DNA of 64,000 nt from Acanthosepion pharaonis (GCA_903632075.3 CAHIKZ030002027.1:57501-121500); one strand, 5' to 3'; counted from the first letter of the stretch, positions 22,313-33,282 are shown. Numbers and translations: made by a program. The notes: a model not told the origin generated them from the sequence alone.

Positions 22313-22750
22313 CTGTGAAACTTCATTCCCATTTTTTGCTCTCCTGATAATTTCAATATTTAAATATTTAAATGCAATGTTAATGTTCTGCCTTCCTGCG
22401 AGCTGTTCGTTTACCGTGTTTTCTCCTCACTAAAGTCTTCTCATTCTCGATCACTTTCAGTAACAGCTGCAGTCTTAGTGACTTTATCATCTTGCTTGAG
22501 ATGAAATGATTAAAAACAAAATCTTTTTTCGCGTTCAATGGACGAAGAATCAGATTTATAAAAAGTATTTCCATCAATAACAAATTAGGCGCATTAATTA
22601 ATGACGAATTCGTGTTAAACATGAACTGTCCGCTATTTGTTAGGCTTCTTTTTCCATGGGGAAGGCCCGACGTAAACAAACTAATCCTCTGCCAAAAACG
22701 ATATCAATAAATAAAAGATACAGTCATTGCGTAGAAAGAAGAAAGACGGA
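22313..22750. other. No recognised gene
   Basis: A 99-codon minus frame (22380-22679, lysine/arginine-rich C-end) has no motif I recognise, and no neighbour supports it as a gene. Confidence 0.4.
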
Positions 22751-22775
22751 TCCGTTATATATTTGTTTTCGTCAT

Positions 22776-22840
22776 CAGTGAGCATGCGCAGACTTTGTTG
22801 TAACAAGATGGCAGAGCTGGAGCTTTCTTCCATTTAGTCA
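22776..22840 (+). promoter_or_regulatory. Promoter-like motif pair (NRF1-like and YY1-like)
   Basis: GAGCATGCGCAG (22782-22793) resembles half of an NRF1 site. ACAAGATGGCAGAG (22803-22816) resembles a YY1 site and also provides an ATG that opens only nine codons. Such pairs mark transcription starts, and YY1 sites also begin LINE 5' ends. There is no supporting downstream gene. Confidence 0.25.
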
Positions 22841-23049
22841 GTAGACCAGAGGCTGATTACAGCACCGCTATGCAAATATAATTCGATGAACAAAGGAAAT
22901 CGAGTCAGAGTGACGATCAGCAATAATAAGATTGCTTACTAAGTATTGTCCCATTCAATCAAGAAAATTATTCTTCTGATTAAACAAGAACAAATAAATC
23001 TAATTGCATGAGGAGAAGTGTTACATTGTCGAAATACGTGTACCTCTGT

Positions 23050-23330
23050 CTACAAGGTGATTGAAAAGTAACTCCCCATTTTAAAATACTTATAATTTAT
23101 TTATTAAGCATCATTTTTAAAAGAAATGAATACAAGAGGAAAGCGTTTAGTATGAGATTTTATTTTAAAAGTCGATATGGGCGACAGATTTATCTACCAG
23201 CTTCTCAGACCGCCCAGGAATCGCATCAACTGATTTCCCTAAGAATTCTTGTTGTATGGAAGATATAAGTTCTTGTATTTACCCTTCAAGTTCTTCCAAA
23301 GTCTTGGTTTCGTATAGTAGACTTGTCTAG
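23050..23330 (-). mobile_element. Tc1/mariner transposase C-terminus, copy 1
   Basis: The minus frame ends near 23160 with a block equivalent to EELEG, IQQEFL, DAIPGR and HIDF. It matches the better-preserved copy at 23925-24190 almost word for word. The non-coding sequence left of it, ATTTTAAAATACTTATAATT, is also shared, so the similarity covers the transposon end. A stop interrupts EGKIQ. Copies 1 and 2 lie in the same orientation 0.85 kb apart. Confidence 0.6.
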
Positions 23331-23394
23331 GGCATTAAGTCAGAAACATCTATACATAAATCATAAATAAAATAGTGGGTTATTTTTCAATAAC

Positions 23395-23397
<3 letters not shown>

Positions 23398-23462
<65 letters not shown>
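23398..23462. repeat. (AT)n microsatellite
   Basis: Pure AT run bordering D3 copy 3. Confidence 0.97.
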
Positions 23463-23464
<2 letters not shown>

Positions 23465-23479
23465 TTACATAAATATATA

Positions 23480-23770
23480 TATATATATGGTCACGTGGTA
23501 TGATTTTAGTTATCGTTTATAAATATGTGTTTTCTTTGCCTCGTTAGCTTGACATTTCCCTGGCGATCCTTTTTAGGTGAAACCTAGGTATTTTTGTCTG
23601 GAACTGGTGTATCTAGGTCTGCTCTACGGTTGTATTGAGCGCTTTTGTTAGTTAGTTGTTACTCGTATCGGGGGTTTTTTCTTTGGGCTTCAGACCTGCA
23701 TCTGTGCGATTTTTTTTGTCGGCAGAAGTTCATGTTTGTAGCTCTTTCTTTTTTAAAATTTTTCTTTCCC
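23480..23770 (-). repeat. Dispersed family D3, copy 3 (inverted)
   Basis: The minus strand carries the D3 order: coding-like block (CAAAGAAAAAACCC, CGATACGAGTAAC), GCAGACCTAGATACACC, CCTAGGTTTCACC, then ATCATACCACGTGACC ending at the (AT)n tract. It is frameshifted relative to the ORF at 6372. Confidence 0.65.
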
Positions 23771-23826
23771 TCGAGATTTATTTGATTAGCAAATCAAAAA
23801 TTGAGGGTTTTTCAAAACGAGTCTAG

Positions 23827-23849
23827 TTATCTATCTATCTATCTATCTA

Positions 23850-23894
<45 letters not shown>
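23827..23894. repeat. (CTAT)n(AT)n microsatellite
   Basis: Tetranucleotide run merging into AT. Confidence 0.96.
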
Positions 23895-23896
<2 letters not shown>

Positions 23897-23924
23897 TAAT
23901 TGAAATATAAGTACACATTTTAAA

Positions 23925-24195
23925 ATACTTATAATTTATTTTTAACTATAATTTTTACAAGAAATGGGTATGAGAGGAAAGCGTTTAACATGAGGTTTTA
24001 TTTAAAATTCAATATGGCCACCAGATTTCCCTACCAGCTTCTCAGGCCGCCCAGGAATCGCATCAACTAATTTCACCAGGAATTCTTGTTGTATGCAAGA
24101 TATAACTTCTTGTATTCGCCCTTCAAGTTCTTCTAAAACCTTGGTTTCGTAGATTTTCTCCTTTAGCATCCCCACCCACAAACTTACAGGGTGTT
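23925..24195 (-). mobile_element. Tc1/mariner transposase C-terminus, copy 2
   Basis: The minus frame down to 24002 contains VGMLKEKIYETK, LEELEGRIQEVI, IQQEFLVKLVDAIPGRP and SGGHIEF. This is the typical end of Tc1/mariner-family transposases (WG-LK-KIY...L--RI...E-L...GGHIE). The open frame extends upstream to 24412 through CA/GT-rich sequence that is not transposase-like. The catalytic core is missing. Confidence 0.65.
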
Positions 24196-24446
24196 TAGTC
24201 AGGACTTTTGATTGGTCACTTATACATAAAACAGTCACTTTGCATCTGAGTTTCTGTTTGTATATGTTTGCGTATTTGAATGTTTGTGTGCAGATATGAG
24301 TTTGGCAGTGTGCATGTGAGAGTTTGTGAGTGCGTATTTCTGCGCATGTCTGTGCATATGCGTGGAGTGTGTAACGTTTTTCTATTTCTAACCGCTCCAA
24401 TTTTTTTGACATGTCTTTTAAAATATATACACTACAGAAGAGTGAC

Positions 24447-24450
<4 letters not shown>

Positions 24451-24495
<45 letters not shown>
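24451..24495. repeat. (AT)n microsatellite
   Basis: Pure AT run. Confidence 0.97.
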
Positions 24496-24499
<4 letters not shown>

Positions 24500-24923
24500 A
24501 GATTAATAGATCCGTTGGTATATAATCCGGTTGGATTCTAATAATATTAATTATTAAAACTGATCCACAGAGAGCTATATGTAATTATTATAACAAAACA
24601 TGTATTTTTTACAACTAAAGCAAAGAAAAGAAAAATTACCACAACATAGTAGCTAGTGTATTTCAAGCCGTTCTGTACGTTGCTATCATTGGACTTTAAG
24701 TGTCTGTCTCGGAACTAGTATTAAACTACAATAAGATACCTTACACCTCCATCAATCACTAACACAAACCCATTCTCATTAACAAGGCGTCTACCAGCGG
24801 AGGACTGACGTTGAAAATAAATTTAAAACAATGCTCCGAGACAAACACTTAGGAGCTGATGATATCCGCGTACACAACGACTTGAAATAGACTATCGTCT
24901 ATGTTGAGGTAATTTTTTTTTCT

Positions 24924-24925
<2 letters not shown>
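24496..24925. other. No recognised feature
   Basis: AT-rich, with no coherent frame or repeat noticed. Confidence 0.45.

Positions 24926-24958
<33 letters not shown>
24926..24958. repeat. (AT)n microsatellite
   Basis: Immediately precedes D1 copy 2, as the tract at 1-80 precedes copy 1. Confidence 0.97.
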
Positions 24959-24961
<3 letters not shown>

Positions 24962-25195
24962 GTGTGATGAAAATACAGTTTTAAGGTATGCTATGTTTAT
25001 GGATGAAAGTGTTCAATATCTGAGATAGAGTATATAAATATATAATTAGCATTGAGGTCAACAAACAGTGGCGACAGTTTGTTTCATGCTTAAACACAAA
25101 CGCCAGACCATGTGTGTTGTGTTTGCGCTCGACAGTTTATATATACTGGTCAATGGTGTGTTATATTTAGATCTTTTGTATTATTCTAGCGGTCA
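24955..25195 (+). repeat. Dispersed repeat family D1, copy 2
   Basis: Co-linear with 72-290; shared words are listed there. The orientation is the same and it again begins at an (AT)n end. Confidence 0.6.
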
Positions 25196-25214
25196 CTGGG
25201 TGGACGGTAATCGA

Positions 25215-25690
25215 GAGGAAGTTATGGAGAGCCATGATCTTAACGAGAACCAACGACCTTAACGGACATAATGCATATAAGTGAAATTGTATGGAGAACT
25301 CAAAAGGGGCAAAAACAGATGATAAACATTAAAAATAAGTTAGAGCAACAAAAAGCAGGAATTTGTGGAGAGCTATGCCCCCCCCACTTCCTTAAGGTAC
25401 ATAACACATAACAAATAAAGAAGTACATGGATGGCTGAAAAAAAGACAAAAACAGATATTAATGGATCAAGCTTTACTTAGAACAACAAAAGACAGGAAG
25501 TTGTGGAGACCCATGATCACACGAATCATAACGCATATCAAGAGACGAAATTTCATATCGATGGCTGAACAAGTACAAAACAGATGGTAAAGGATCGAAA
25601 ATTACTCAGAGCAACAAAAGATAGGATGTTGTGGAGAGCCATGATCGCCCATATCCTGAAAGGTAAGGACACATAAAAAAAAGAAGAAGC
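25215..25690 (+). repeat. Tandem repeat of about 128-141 bp with a LINE-tail-like peptide
   Basis: Four units are marked by TGGAGA-(G/C)CC-ATG near 25225, 25366, 25504 and 25632. Each has a preceding block GAGCAACAAAAG. The last two read TKDRKLWRPMI and TKDRMLWRAMIAHILKGKDT, a D-R---WR---I pattern typical of the extreme C-terminus of several LINE RT proteins. I infer that a LINE tail was tandemly duplicated and then decayed. Confidence 0.5.
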
Positions 25691-26410
25691 ATGTAGATAG
25701 GTGTACAAGGAGAGGGAATGTTGGTAAAACAGCAAAACTAACCTAAATTGCCCATATATTATACGCCTTCATCCATAATAAACACCACTTGAAAGTATGG
25801 GGAAATGCTTCTACTAACTTATAATAGGCACCCCTTGTTTCGTAATCAAATCCTATAAATTGTACCTCTCCATTTTCATTACAGACAGCGTTTCTTACTC
25901 TTATTCAAGCTGTAATTGAAGATATTTATCAAAATTTCCAACCATCACAATACTAAAAGGAAACGGAAATACCTACATTGTGCCTACGACGCAGACTCAT
26001 TAAGCGGTTTTTGTTCGATAAAATGTGCTATCTACTTTATCTGTATGTATTTTTATACAAAAAATGGTTTTAAACATAGAATAATATTATTCAAATTTAG
26101 TTTTATAATATTTCTTAGTTTGATTGTATTTGACATCCTTATGGGGTCACAATCGCCAAATGTTAGCGTCAAATTGTCGTATGTTTGTGGTGAGTAATCA
26201 TTTCGCAAATGAAATCAACTTAGAAAACGGCAATTTTTTAAAGATTTTTCTTTGTGGTTGTGCCTAATACGCACCCCCAATTTTGCTTATTATTTTTTTA
26301 GAAAGAAATGCGTATTATACATGCGGAATTACGGTACAGAGAGCAGCGAAATAACGGATGTCGCAGAGATCCAAGAACCGACATCGGATATAAAAAGGAA
26401 TGTATAAAAA
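25691..26410. other. No recognised gene
   Basis: AT-rich. A 93-codon plus frame (25916-26197) has a hydrophobic middle but no known motif or context. Confidence 0.4.
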
Positions 26411-26411
26411 A

Positions 26412-26415
<4 letters not shown>

Positions 26416-26448
<33 letters not shown>
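26416..26448. repeat. (AT)n microsatellite
   Basis: Pure AT run; it gives IY repeats in frames on both strands. Confidence 0.97.
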
Positions 26449-26454
<6 letters not shown>

Positions 26455-26635
26455 GTGGTAAATATACATACATATGCAAAATATATAAATATATATGCAT
26501 ACGTGCATACACATACATATATATTTTTTAATAAAAAATTCCAAGAGGATAGAATCCAGGTAGAACTCAATGTCCAGGACAGAGTAAGGATATAATAAAA
26601 AGGTTTAAACACTAATATTCCATGGTCATTTTTTT

Positions 26636-26637
<2 letters not shown>

Positions 26638-26697
<60 letters not shown>
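26638..26697. repeat. (AT)n microsatellite
   Basis: Pure AT run. Confidence 0.97.
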
Positions 26698-26699
<2 letters not shown>

Positions 26700-26825
26700 G
26701 TTTGTGTTTGACGCAGACATAAACCAACATATTGAAAAAAAATTATTGGTTCTCAACTAAGCATTCCAATCAACAATTTTGTCTTTCTAATGATAAACTC
26801 ACAAACAGCGTTTCTCATTACCACC

Positions 26826-26912
26826 ACTCCTACTTCCGCCCAGTCGCCATTTTGGGACATTTCCCTGTTATATTTTTCTAGCCGTGTTCAATCAGTACAA
26901 AATGGCGCTTTT
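26826..26912. promoter_or_regulatory. Cluster of YY1-like and ETS-like motifs
   Basis: On the minus strand, CCAAAATGGCGACT is YY1-like and is followed by GGGCGGAAGTAGG, ETS-like. On the plus strand, ACAAAATGGCGC (26897-26908) is a second YY1-like site whose ATG at 26902 opens a hydrophobic frame to 27285 that passes through an (AT)n tract. This looks like a promoter or LINE 5' end. No gene is confirmed on either side. Confidence 0.25.
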
Positions 26913-27122
26913 CTTTGAATTTGCTTTGAGTCATTTACTATTTTTTGGCCCCCGGGAATCGAATAGCAAAAGCGATAAACAAATAATATTAAAAAAAAAT
27001 GTCGCTTTGTTAACTTTTCTTTTTTTATTCACTTACGCCGCTCATTTTCAGTTGATCGGAAAGAAGAGTTCGTCAAGTAAAAAACGCCATTTTTATTCGT
27101 GTGTTTGCCTTTTCCCTTTTGA

Positions 27123-27153
<31 letters not shown>
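27123..27153. repeat. (AT)n microsatellite
   Basis: Pure AT run inside an otherwise open frame. Confidence 0.96.
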
Positions 27154-27157
<4 letters not shown>

Positions 27158-27285
27158 CAGAGAAAGGGAGAGAGAGGCGGGAATTTCTTTTGATGATTTC
27201 CTTAGATACAGAAAATATAGTCAATAAATTGTTCGTTTCCATAGTTGGTTATTTTTACCCTTCACTATTTACTGCTCTCGATTAG

Positions 27286-29080
27286 TTTCCGCTTCGAGTT
27301 GGTTTTTAAAACGATGTAATTTGATAAACATTGGTAAATTAGATGATTAGGTACCAAGTTCTGTCGCTCTGACATGTAAACACTCGTTGTAAATTATCGA
27401 CTTGCTATGATAAGGCCTTAGACAACTATAATAGTATCGTATCGAAACACTTGCTTGTTAGTTTCTGAGAATCGAAACACTTCAGTATATCGTTTCTCAC
27501 GGCTTTAATCGATAGTGATAGTTTTGGAAACCGACTACACAGGCTCTTGCTATTATCTAAGTGTCAGGATTCTAAACATTTAACGACAGCAACAACACAT
27601 CTTTTAAATCAAACATAAAAGATGGGTTTTCTGAAAGAAAAGTAGAAGCAGAACATTAATTGAATCAATATTTAAATATTCTTTTCAGAAATATACAATA
27701 ACAAATAAATGTTCAATTTTAGTCGTAATATAGTTTGTTTTATAAAGTAATTAAGTGTTCTTAATGCACTCTCAGATGTGTGAACAGGCTTACTTTATGA
27801 CGATTAGCATAATGTTTCTGCGATTGCGTGGACAAGTCCTTAGCGGCTGCTGGCTGTCAGTTGGTATTGTGCGTGTGTGTGTGTGTGTGCGTGGGGGTGC
27901 ATGTCTACGCACGTGTAGATCAAAAATGCCTCCAAAATTGTTTTGAACCCTGAGAAGCAGTATGCTTCTATTTTTATATCCATAAGGGAGACGGAAAATC
28001 TAATTTCACATTTTTAAACTTTTCATTGGTTAGAAAATAATTTCACTCTGGCTCACGAAAATCTTTTTCTCAGATTTGCGGGAGTAGCGATGGGAGTTAT
28101 TAATCATTGTCTAAATGGTTTAAAAGTAACACGTGGTAGGTCTACAACTACGTCCGCACGTATTTTGGCAGTATTTGTTGTTTATCAAACAAATCTTCTG
28201 ATGGGATTTTATTGGTTGAAAAATATATATAGGATTTAATTTCTATAATAATTTGTCTGATCTCGGCAGCTCACAAACTGGCAGATCTTACAAATCCATG
28301 GATTTGTAGCGTTACATGATTCTTTAACCTTCGCTATATGTGCGTGGGGGGGTGTATGTTTTTGTTACTTAGGATAATACAGTCAGCAAATAAAATATCA
28401 TTACTGTTTTCTTGCAAATGTCTCAGATAATGGATGTCAGTATTTCAACACTAATGGAACATTCCAAGATAATTAGCATGGTCAAGTAAGTGAACAAATG
28501 GGTGCCACATGAAAGTGAAAGTGTTCGACGTTTTGAAGTGTATTTGATATTTCATCTGCGAAATTCGAATTATGTATTTTATGATCAAATACTGACTTGT
28601 GATGAGAAATAAATCCTTTATGACAGTCGTAAACAATCGGCTCAATGGGTTGATCATGACGAAGCGCCCCAAAATTTTCCAAAATCGAAACTGTACCAAC
28701 AGAAGATGATGGTGACTCACAATTACTACACCGCCGTGTAGGACGAAAATGAACAGAAAGGGGTTGATATACCGTAAAAAAAACCCAAATCAATCAAACT
28801 AAAATCGGGATTAATGGCTTAAGCTATAATATTTTTTGTTGTTTTTATAAAATTATGCAACGTGTGTTGCCTGTAATCTTTAACATTAAACCACAAATCA
28901 AATACCATTTAATTGTTGGTAACAGGGTCGTGAAAGCATATCCGTGATGGTTAAACTCGCCAATGTCAAGGTTTAGTTGTAATAAACTATAATTATGGCA
29001 AAAATTCATCTATTACTAACATACTAACATGTAATGTCTACAGTCTAAGTGCTGCGGAATTCACTCGGTCGGATGAGCCG
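27286..29080. other. No recognised gene
   Basis: The longest stretch without a clear repeat. It contains a GT tract (27872-27889), a perfect 20-bp palindrome (28289-28308) and overlapping minus frames at 28451-28793 with scattered H and C residues. None is convincing as a gene. Confidence 0.45.
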
Positions 29081-29239
29081 GCTCTGTCAAACAAACCCCA
29101 CTGCATCCGAACGAAAGCAGACCGCGCCTAGCATAGGGTCATATTCATTCCGATATTCATTTTTATGGCTGGAATTTCAGTCGGAATTCGAGTTCACAAA
29201 TAGTCCTTAGCCGTACGTATACACACATTACGATCCGCT

Positions 29240-29690
29240 GTGAATTCAGAGTTTCATTCTCCTAAACTGGTTGCCACCCAAGACAGTCTATCCTGCTATA
29301 TTTTACCCATAGCTGGGGGATATATGGATTCGTACCTTTCAACGTGGGTCGTCGTCGTCGGCATCCGTCCATCTCGAGAGACAATGGAGTAGCGCAGTGT
29401 GTTACAAGCCTCGGCAGAATGTATGAAGGACCAGGGCTGCCCGGACGTCTAGTTCCCCCTTTCGGCTTTGCTAGCAGAGTCCAAAGGAGAGGATAAGCCA
29501 ATACATTTTGGCACCAGCACGACTGCAGGAGTTGCCGGAAGGTAAAACAAAGTGCCGTCCATCCACCTTAGGGGCTCCACTCCGGGTTTGAATTCAGAGT
29601 TCTCCTTCTCCTAAACCAGTTGCCATTCACGGCTATAGAACCCAGTCTGTCCTGATTTTTACCCATAACTGGAAGGAGAAGAAGAGGATT
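29240..29690 (-). repeat. SINE S1 tail region and flanking direct duplication
   Basis: GAATTCAGAGTT, TTCTCCTAAAC, GTTGCCA, then TTTTACCCATA-CTGG occurs twice in direct orientation, near 29246-29318 and 29590-29672. Read on the minus strand, the second copy continues directly from an S1 unit. It therefore represents the SINE tail that is missing from the 129-bp satellite units except at the end of that array. Confidence 0.5.
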
Positions 29691-30310
29691 CATACCTTTC
29701 CCAAGGGTATTGGCACGTAAGTGAATGTTATGGATTCGACTGGAATTCGAACTTGGCTCTCCGATTCCTCAATCCCAGCAGCTATCCATTACTCCTCCGG
29801 GAAAATCTAAAAGAGGATTCATACCTTTCTCAAGGGTATTAGCATGTAAGTGAATGTAATGGATTCTACTGGAATTCGAACTCTGCTCTCCGATTCCTCA
29901 ATCCAAGCCGCTATCCATTACTCCACCGGGAAAATCTAGAAGAGGATTCATACCTTTCCCAAGGGTATTAGCACGTAAGTGAATGTAATGGATTCGACTG
30001 GAATTCGAACTCGGCTCTCCGATTCCTCAATCCAAGCCGTTATCCATTACTCCTCCGGGAAAATCTAGAAGAGGATTCATACCTTTCCCAAGGGTATTAG
30101 CACGTAAGTGAATGTAATGGATTCGACTGGAATTCGAACTCGGCTCTCCGATTCTTCAATCCGAGCCGCCATCCCTTACTCCACTGTGCCTCCTCTTCAC
30201 AAGGGTATTAGCACATAACAGAAGCCAACGAACTCGACTGGAATTCGAAACCGACTCTCTAATACCTCAATCATAGCCGCTTGCGGCTACTCCACCGGGT
30301 CTCCACACAA
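29690..30310 (-). repeat. Inverted cluster of about five S1 SINE / 129-bp units
   Basis: On the minus strand this reads the same unit as the 7.7-18.5 kb array: GGTATGAATCC, CGTGCTAATACCC, GAGTTCGAATTCC and GGAGTAATGGATAG. The three central units are nearly perfect. The outermost two (30170-30310) are diverged and have more tRNA-like heads, for example GGCACAGTGGAGTAAGG. Confidence 0.9.
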
Positions 30311-30499
30311 GTAGTATCCACTCCCAAGCATGAAACACTAAGCTACTTCCATGTGAGGAATCCATTTCAGAGTTGTATTAAAATATCTCAGTGGAATCAT
30401 AATTCATATATGTCTGCAAGTGAAACCGCGGTCCGTCATCCTGGCATTTAAAATAGATGAAATTAATTACTTAATTAATTACCTACTGAAGTGACAAAG

Positions 30500-30830
30500 T
30501 GTAATGAAATTTGTTTGGCCTTGAAAAATATTGCGGCCTCCGTGCTTGCCCAGAGTTTTATCACACCCAGGCACTGTTGTCTCTACTGTCGATTAGTTGT
30601 CCTACGGTCATTGTCTGCGATGGACGTTACTCCAAGGGAGCATATGAAATTTGTAACGTTGCACGAACACACTGGCAAGCATTACCAGCGAGGAAATCAG
30701 TGCTATATATTGGCCCGAAAACTCCCCTGCTTTAAATCTAGTCGAGAATCTCTGGTTAATTAGCAATGAGCAACTTCGTGGAATCGACATACGAAGTACT
30801 AACAAGTGCACTGAGTTATGTTTCATTGGG
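30500..30830 (+). mobile_element. Tc1-like transposase C-terminal relic
   Basis: The plus strand at about 30710-30765 reads WPENSPALNLVENLWLISN, matching the Tc1 pattern WP--SPDLNPIENLW-I-K that holds the catalytic E of DD34E. The D before LN is A here. Upstream, frames at 30491-30763 and 30511-30735 are fragments of the same decayed coding region, with no clear DNAPCH block. Inactive. Confidence 0.55.
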
Positions 30831-31099
30831 AAAATACGAAAAAAGTAAATAACAGTAGAATTTCAATTTGCACAAGGGTGTATACAGTGTTAAACATTGT
30901 GTACTTTCTTTTCTTAAATCGCGCACATCTTTAAGTGTTGTATTAATAAGATAATGGTAATCCATGCTGTAATGTTACAAATTGCATGGCTATCATAGAT
31001 TATGGTCTTAATAGATTAGAGGTGTTAATATATTTTTGTATTTTTAAAATATTTTTCTCACAAAAAAAACATAACTTAAAGACATATATACAGTCGAAA

Positions 31100-31700
31100 T
31101 ATAGTTAAAGATCGTTCTCTCCTAGAAGTTTCCTTGCAGTATTGATAATAATGAAAATAATATTACTTGCTACTAGAGAGTACGATGAAAATATACTGAA
31201 AAATTGTGTTATCCCGAAATGCAAAATCTGTGATAAATATCCAGAAACATTCAACCATCTTTTATCAGGTTGCACCCATTGAATATAAAACTCGCTATGA
31301 AACGGTTGGCCAATATCTACACTGGACAAACTTGGAACTTTTACGGCAAAAACCGGCATAAACACCACCCAGACTCGGTTACAGAGATAGGACCTGTAAC
31401 ATATGGGACTTTACAAAACACAAACACAAAACAATCAAAGCTAATCGCCCAGACACCGTGATCAAAGACCACAAAATCATTTCTTCTTATTTACATGGCA
31501 GTCCGTGCAGATTATAATGGGTCCTTGAAGATCTTCAAAACTCCATCAAAATTCCAGGATCTTGAAGTGTAAATCACAAAAATGTGGCATATGAAGAAAT
31601 CAATAATTCCAGTTGTGATTGGAGCCTTAGGATGGTTTGGAAAAGGTTACGAGCCACATTGAAGGGATTCCTGGTAGCCCATGTCTTAAACAAAAAATTG
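31100..31700 (+). mobile_element. LINE C-terminal relic, family L-B, copy 1
   Basis: The plus strand, with frame changes, reads ILKNCVIPKCKICDKYPETF then NHLLSGCT (a C--C...H...C knuckle), RLANIYTGQTWNFYGKN, HHPDSVTE, NRPDTVIKDHK and IIPVVIGALG then GKGY. This string is known from the region after the RT in a widespread invertebrate LINE family. A second copy of its tail lies at 33440-33640. An RT fragment plausibly of the same family lies inverted at 34340-35300. Confidence 0.6.
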
Positions 31701-31705
31701 TATGT

Positions 31706-32240
31706 GTCTATATTTCTGAGATGAGGTATTATGTACACTATTTACATTATTCGGACTATTGTCCTCATCTTTGTTGCCATATTTATTACAACGTTTCAGC
31801 CTTTCAGTATCTGTCTATATTTCTGAGATGAGGTATTATGTACACTATTTACATTACTCGGACTATTGTCCTCATCTTTGTCGCCATATTTATTACAACG
31901 TTTCGGCCTTTCAGTATTTGTCTATATTTCTGAGATGAGGTATTATGTACATTATTTACATTATTCCGACTATTGTCCTCATCTCTGTCGCCATATTTAT
32001 TAAAACATTTCGGCCTTTCAGTATCTGTCTATATTTCTGAGATGAGGTATTATGTACACTATTTACATTATTTGGACTATTGTCCTCATCTTTGTCGCCA
32101 TATTTATTACAACGTTTCGGCCCTTCAGTATCTGTTCATATTTCTGAGATGAGGTATTAATGTACACTATTTACATTATTCGGACTATAGTCCTCATCTT
32201 TGTTGCCATATTTATTACAACGTTTCGGCCATTGTACGCT
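31706..32240 (+). repeat. 107-bp tandem repeat (five units) derived from SINE S2 tail
   Basis: Units start with GT(C)TATATTTCTGAGATGAGG at 31706, 31813, 31920, 32027 and 32134, a constant 107-bp step. Each ends ACAACGTTTCGGCC-TTCAGTATCT. The fifth runs without a break into the body of SINE S2 copy 1. Two inverted 7-mers, GATGAGG and CCTCATC, could fold each unit. Confidence 0.92.
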
Positions 32241-32455
32241 CCGGCCTTCTTCAGCTGTTTGGAATGTCGAGCTAAAGCTTTTATTTCGACTGTTCTAGTT
32301 CCACGTGCCATGACTAATGGATGTCAGTCATCAGTTATCTCCTGTTAATTCCCCTCCCCAAGTTCTACACCGCCTTAACCTGGTATTGAACTCACACTCT
32401 TTGGATCCTGTCACTGGATCTAACTAACGCCCTTATCCGCTGTGCCATTTGTCCT
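32134..32455 (-). mobile_element. tRNA-headed SINE, family S2, copy 1
   Basis: Read on the minus strand, the head is TGGCACAGCGGATAAGGGC (A box), then GATCC-AGTGACA-GGATC, a 5-bp stem with a 7-base loop like an anticodon arm with TGA at the anticodon position. GAGTTCAATACC (B box) follows, then a body with CTGAAGAAGGCCGGAG and GGCCGAAACGTTG, and the tail amplified at 31.7 kb. The head plus conserved body plus tail layout is that of a SINE. Pol III transcription is expected from the family but not shown. Confidence 0.75.
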
Positions 32456-33224
32456 TGACAATAGTCCGAATAATTTTGAAAAAATTACGCATTACGAAGA
32501 GCTTTATCTATGTGTGTGATCTTAAATTTTTTTAGTTTATTTGACAAAATGATCAGTGGAAAATATAATGAAGCCATTTTTGACCTTAGGTCTCTGGTTG
32601 GGACCCTGAAGTGAATGTGTATACAACAGAAATTAAAGGAAATAATAATAATAATAATAACCGTTAACAGGGGGTTATTTTTGTTTGTTTTTTTCGAATG
32701 ATCGGGCATCCATAGTGATTTGACCGTCAAATCAAGATATTTTGTATAAGTAAACTTGATCGGTATTTATAAATGGGCTCTACAGCTACGCGCTACGTTT
32801 ATGAAAGCCTGTCAAAATATCGCGTGCATTTGGCTGTAATGCGTGTGCGTGGTATACTCATATCAACGCTGGATATTGCGGTCGATATACTACATGAATG
32901 TGCACGAGCAATTACTGCAATATTGTGCGCCCAACCACCTCCAAGTTTCTGATCGATATATTCTTCATCTGAAATTGGGTGTGGAGAGGGGAGAACTTAG
33001 ACCAAGAACTTTTCAGCACCGATTCGATTATATCTATATTATATATCTCTTCCACCGTTGCATTTCCATCCAATTATCTCTGAAAACATGAAGAAAAATT
33101 CTTAAATCTTACCAAAGTAAACAAAAAATATAGGCACGTTTTTCTTACAGTGCTTCGAAATAAATAAAAATACGTGAAAATATATAAAATCAATTTATTT
33201 TACGGGAAAATAATGTCAGAAATC

Positions 33225-33225
<1 letters not shown>
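32456..33225. other. No recognised gene
   Basis: AT-rich with an ATA trinucleotide run at 32641-32660. Small frames here (32485-32730 minus, 32843-33091 plus) have no motif. Confidence 0.45.

Positions 33226-33227
<2 letters not shown>

Positions 33228-33282
<55 letters not shown>
33228..33282. repeat. (AT)n microsatellite
   Basis: Pure AT run. Confidence 0.97.

Noticed and set aside
26884..27285. 133-codon plus frame beginning near a YY1-like ATG
   Set aside because: Passes through an (AT)n tract, lacks any known motif, and starts with an alternative codon; not supported as a gene.
28451..28793. Possible decayed C2H2 zinc-finger gene (minus strand)
   Set aside because: H and C residues are present, including DHKIH, but spacing does not fit C-X2-C-X12-H-X3-H in any frame.
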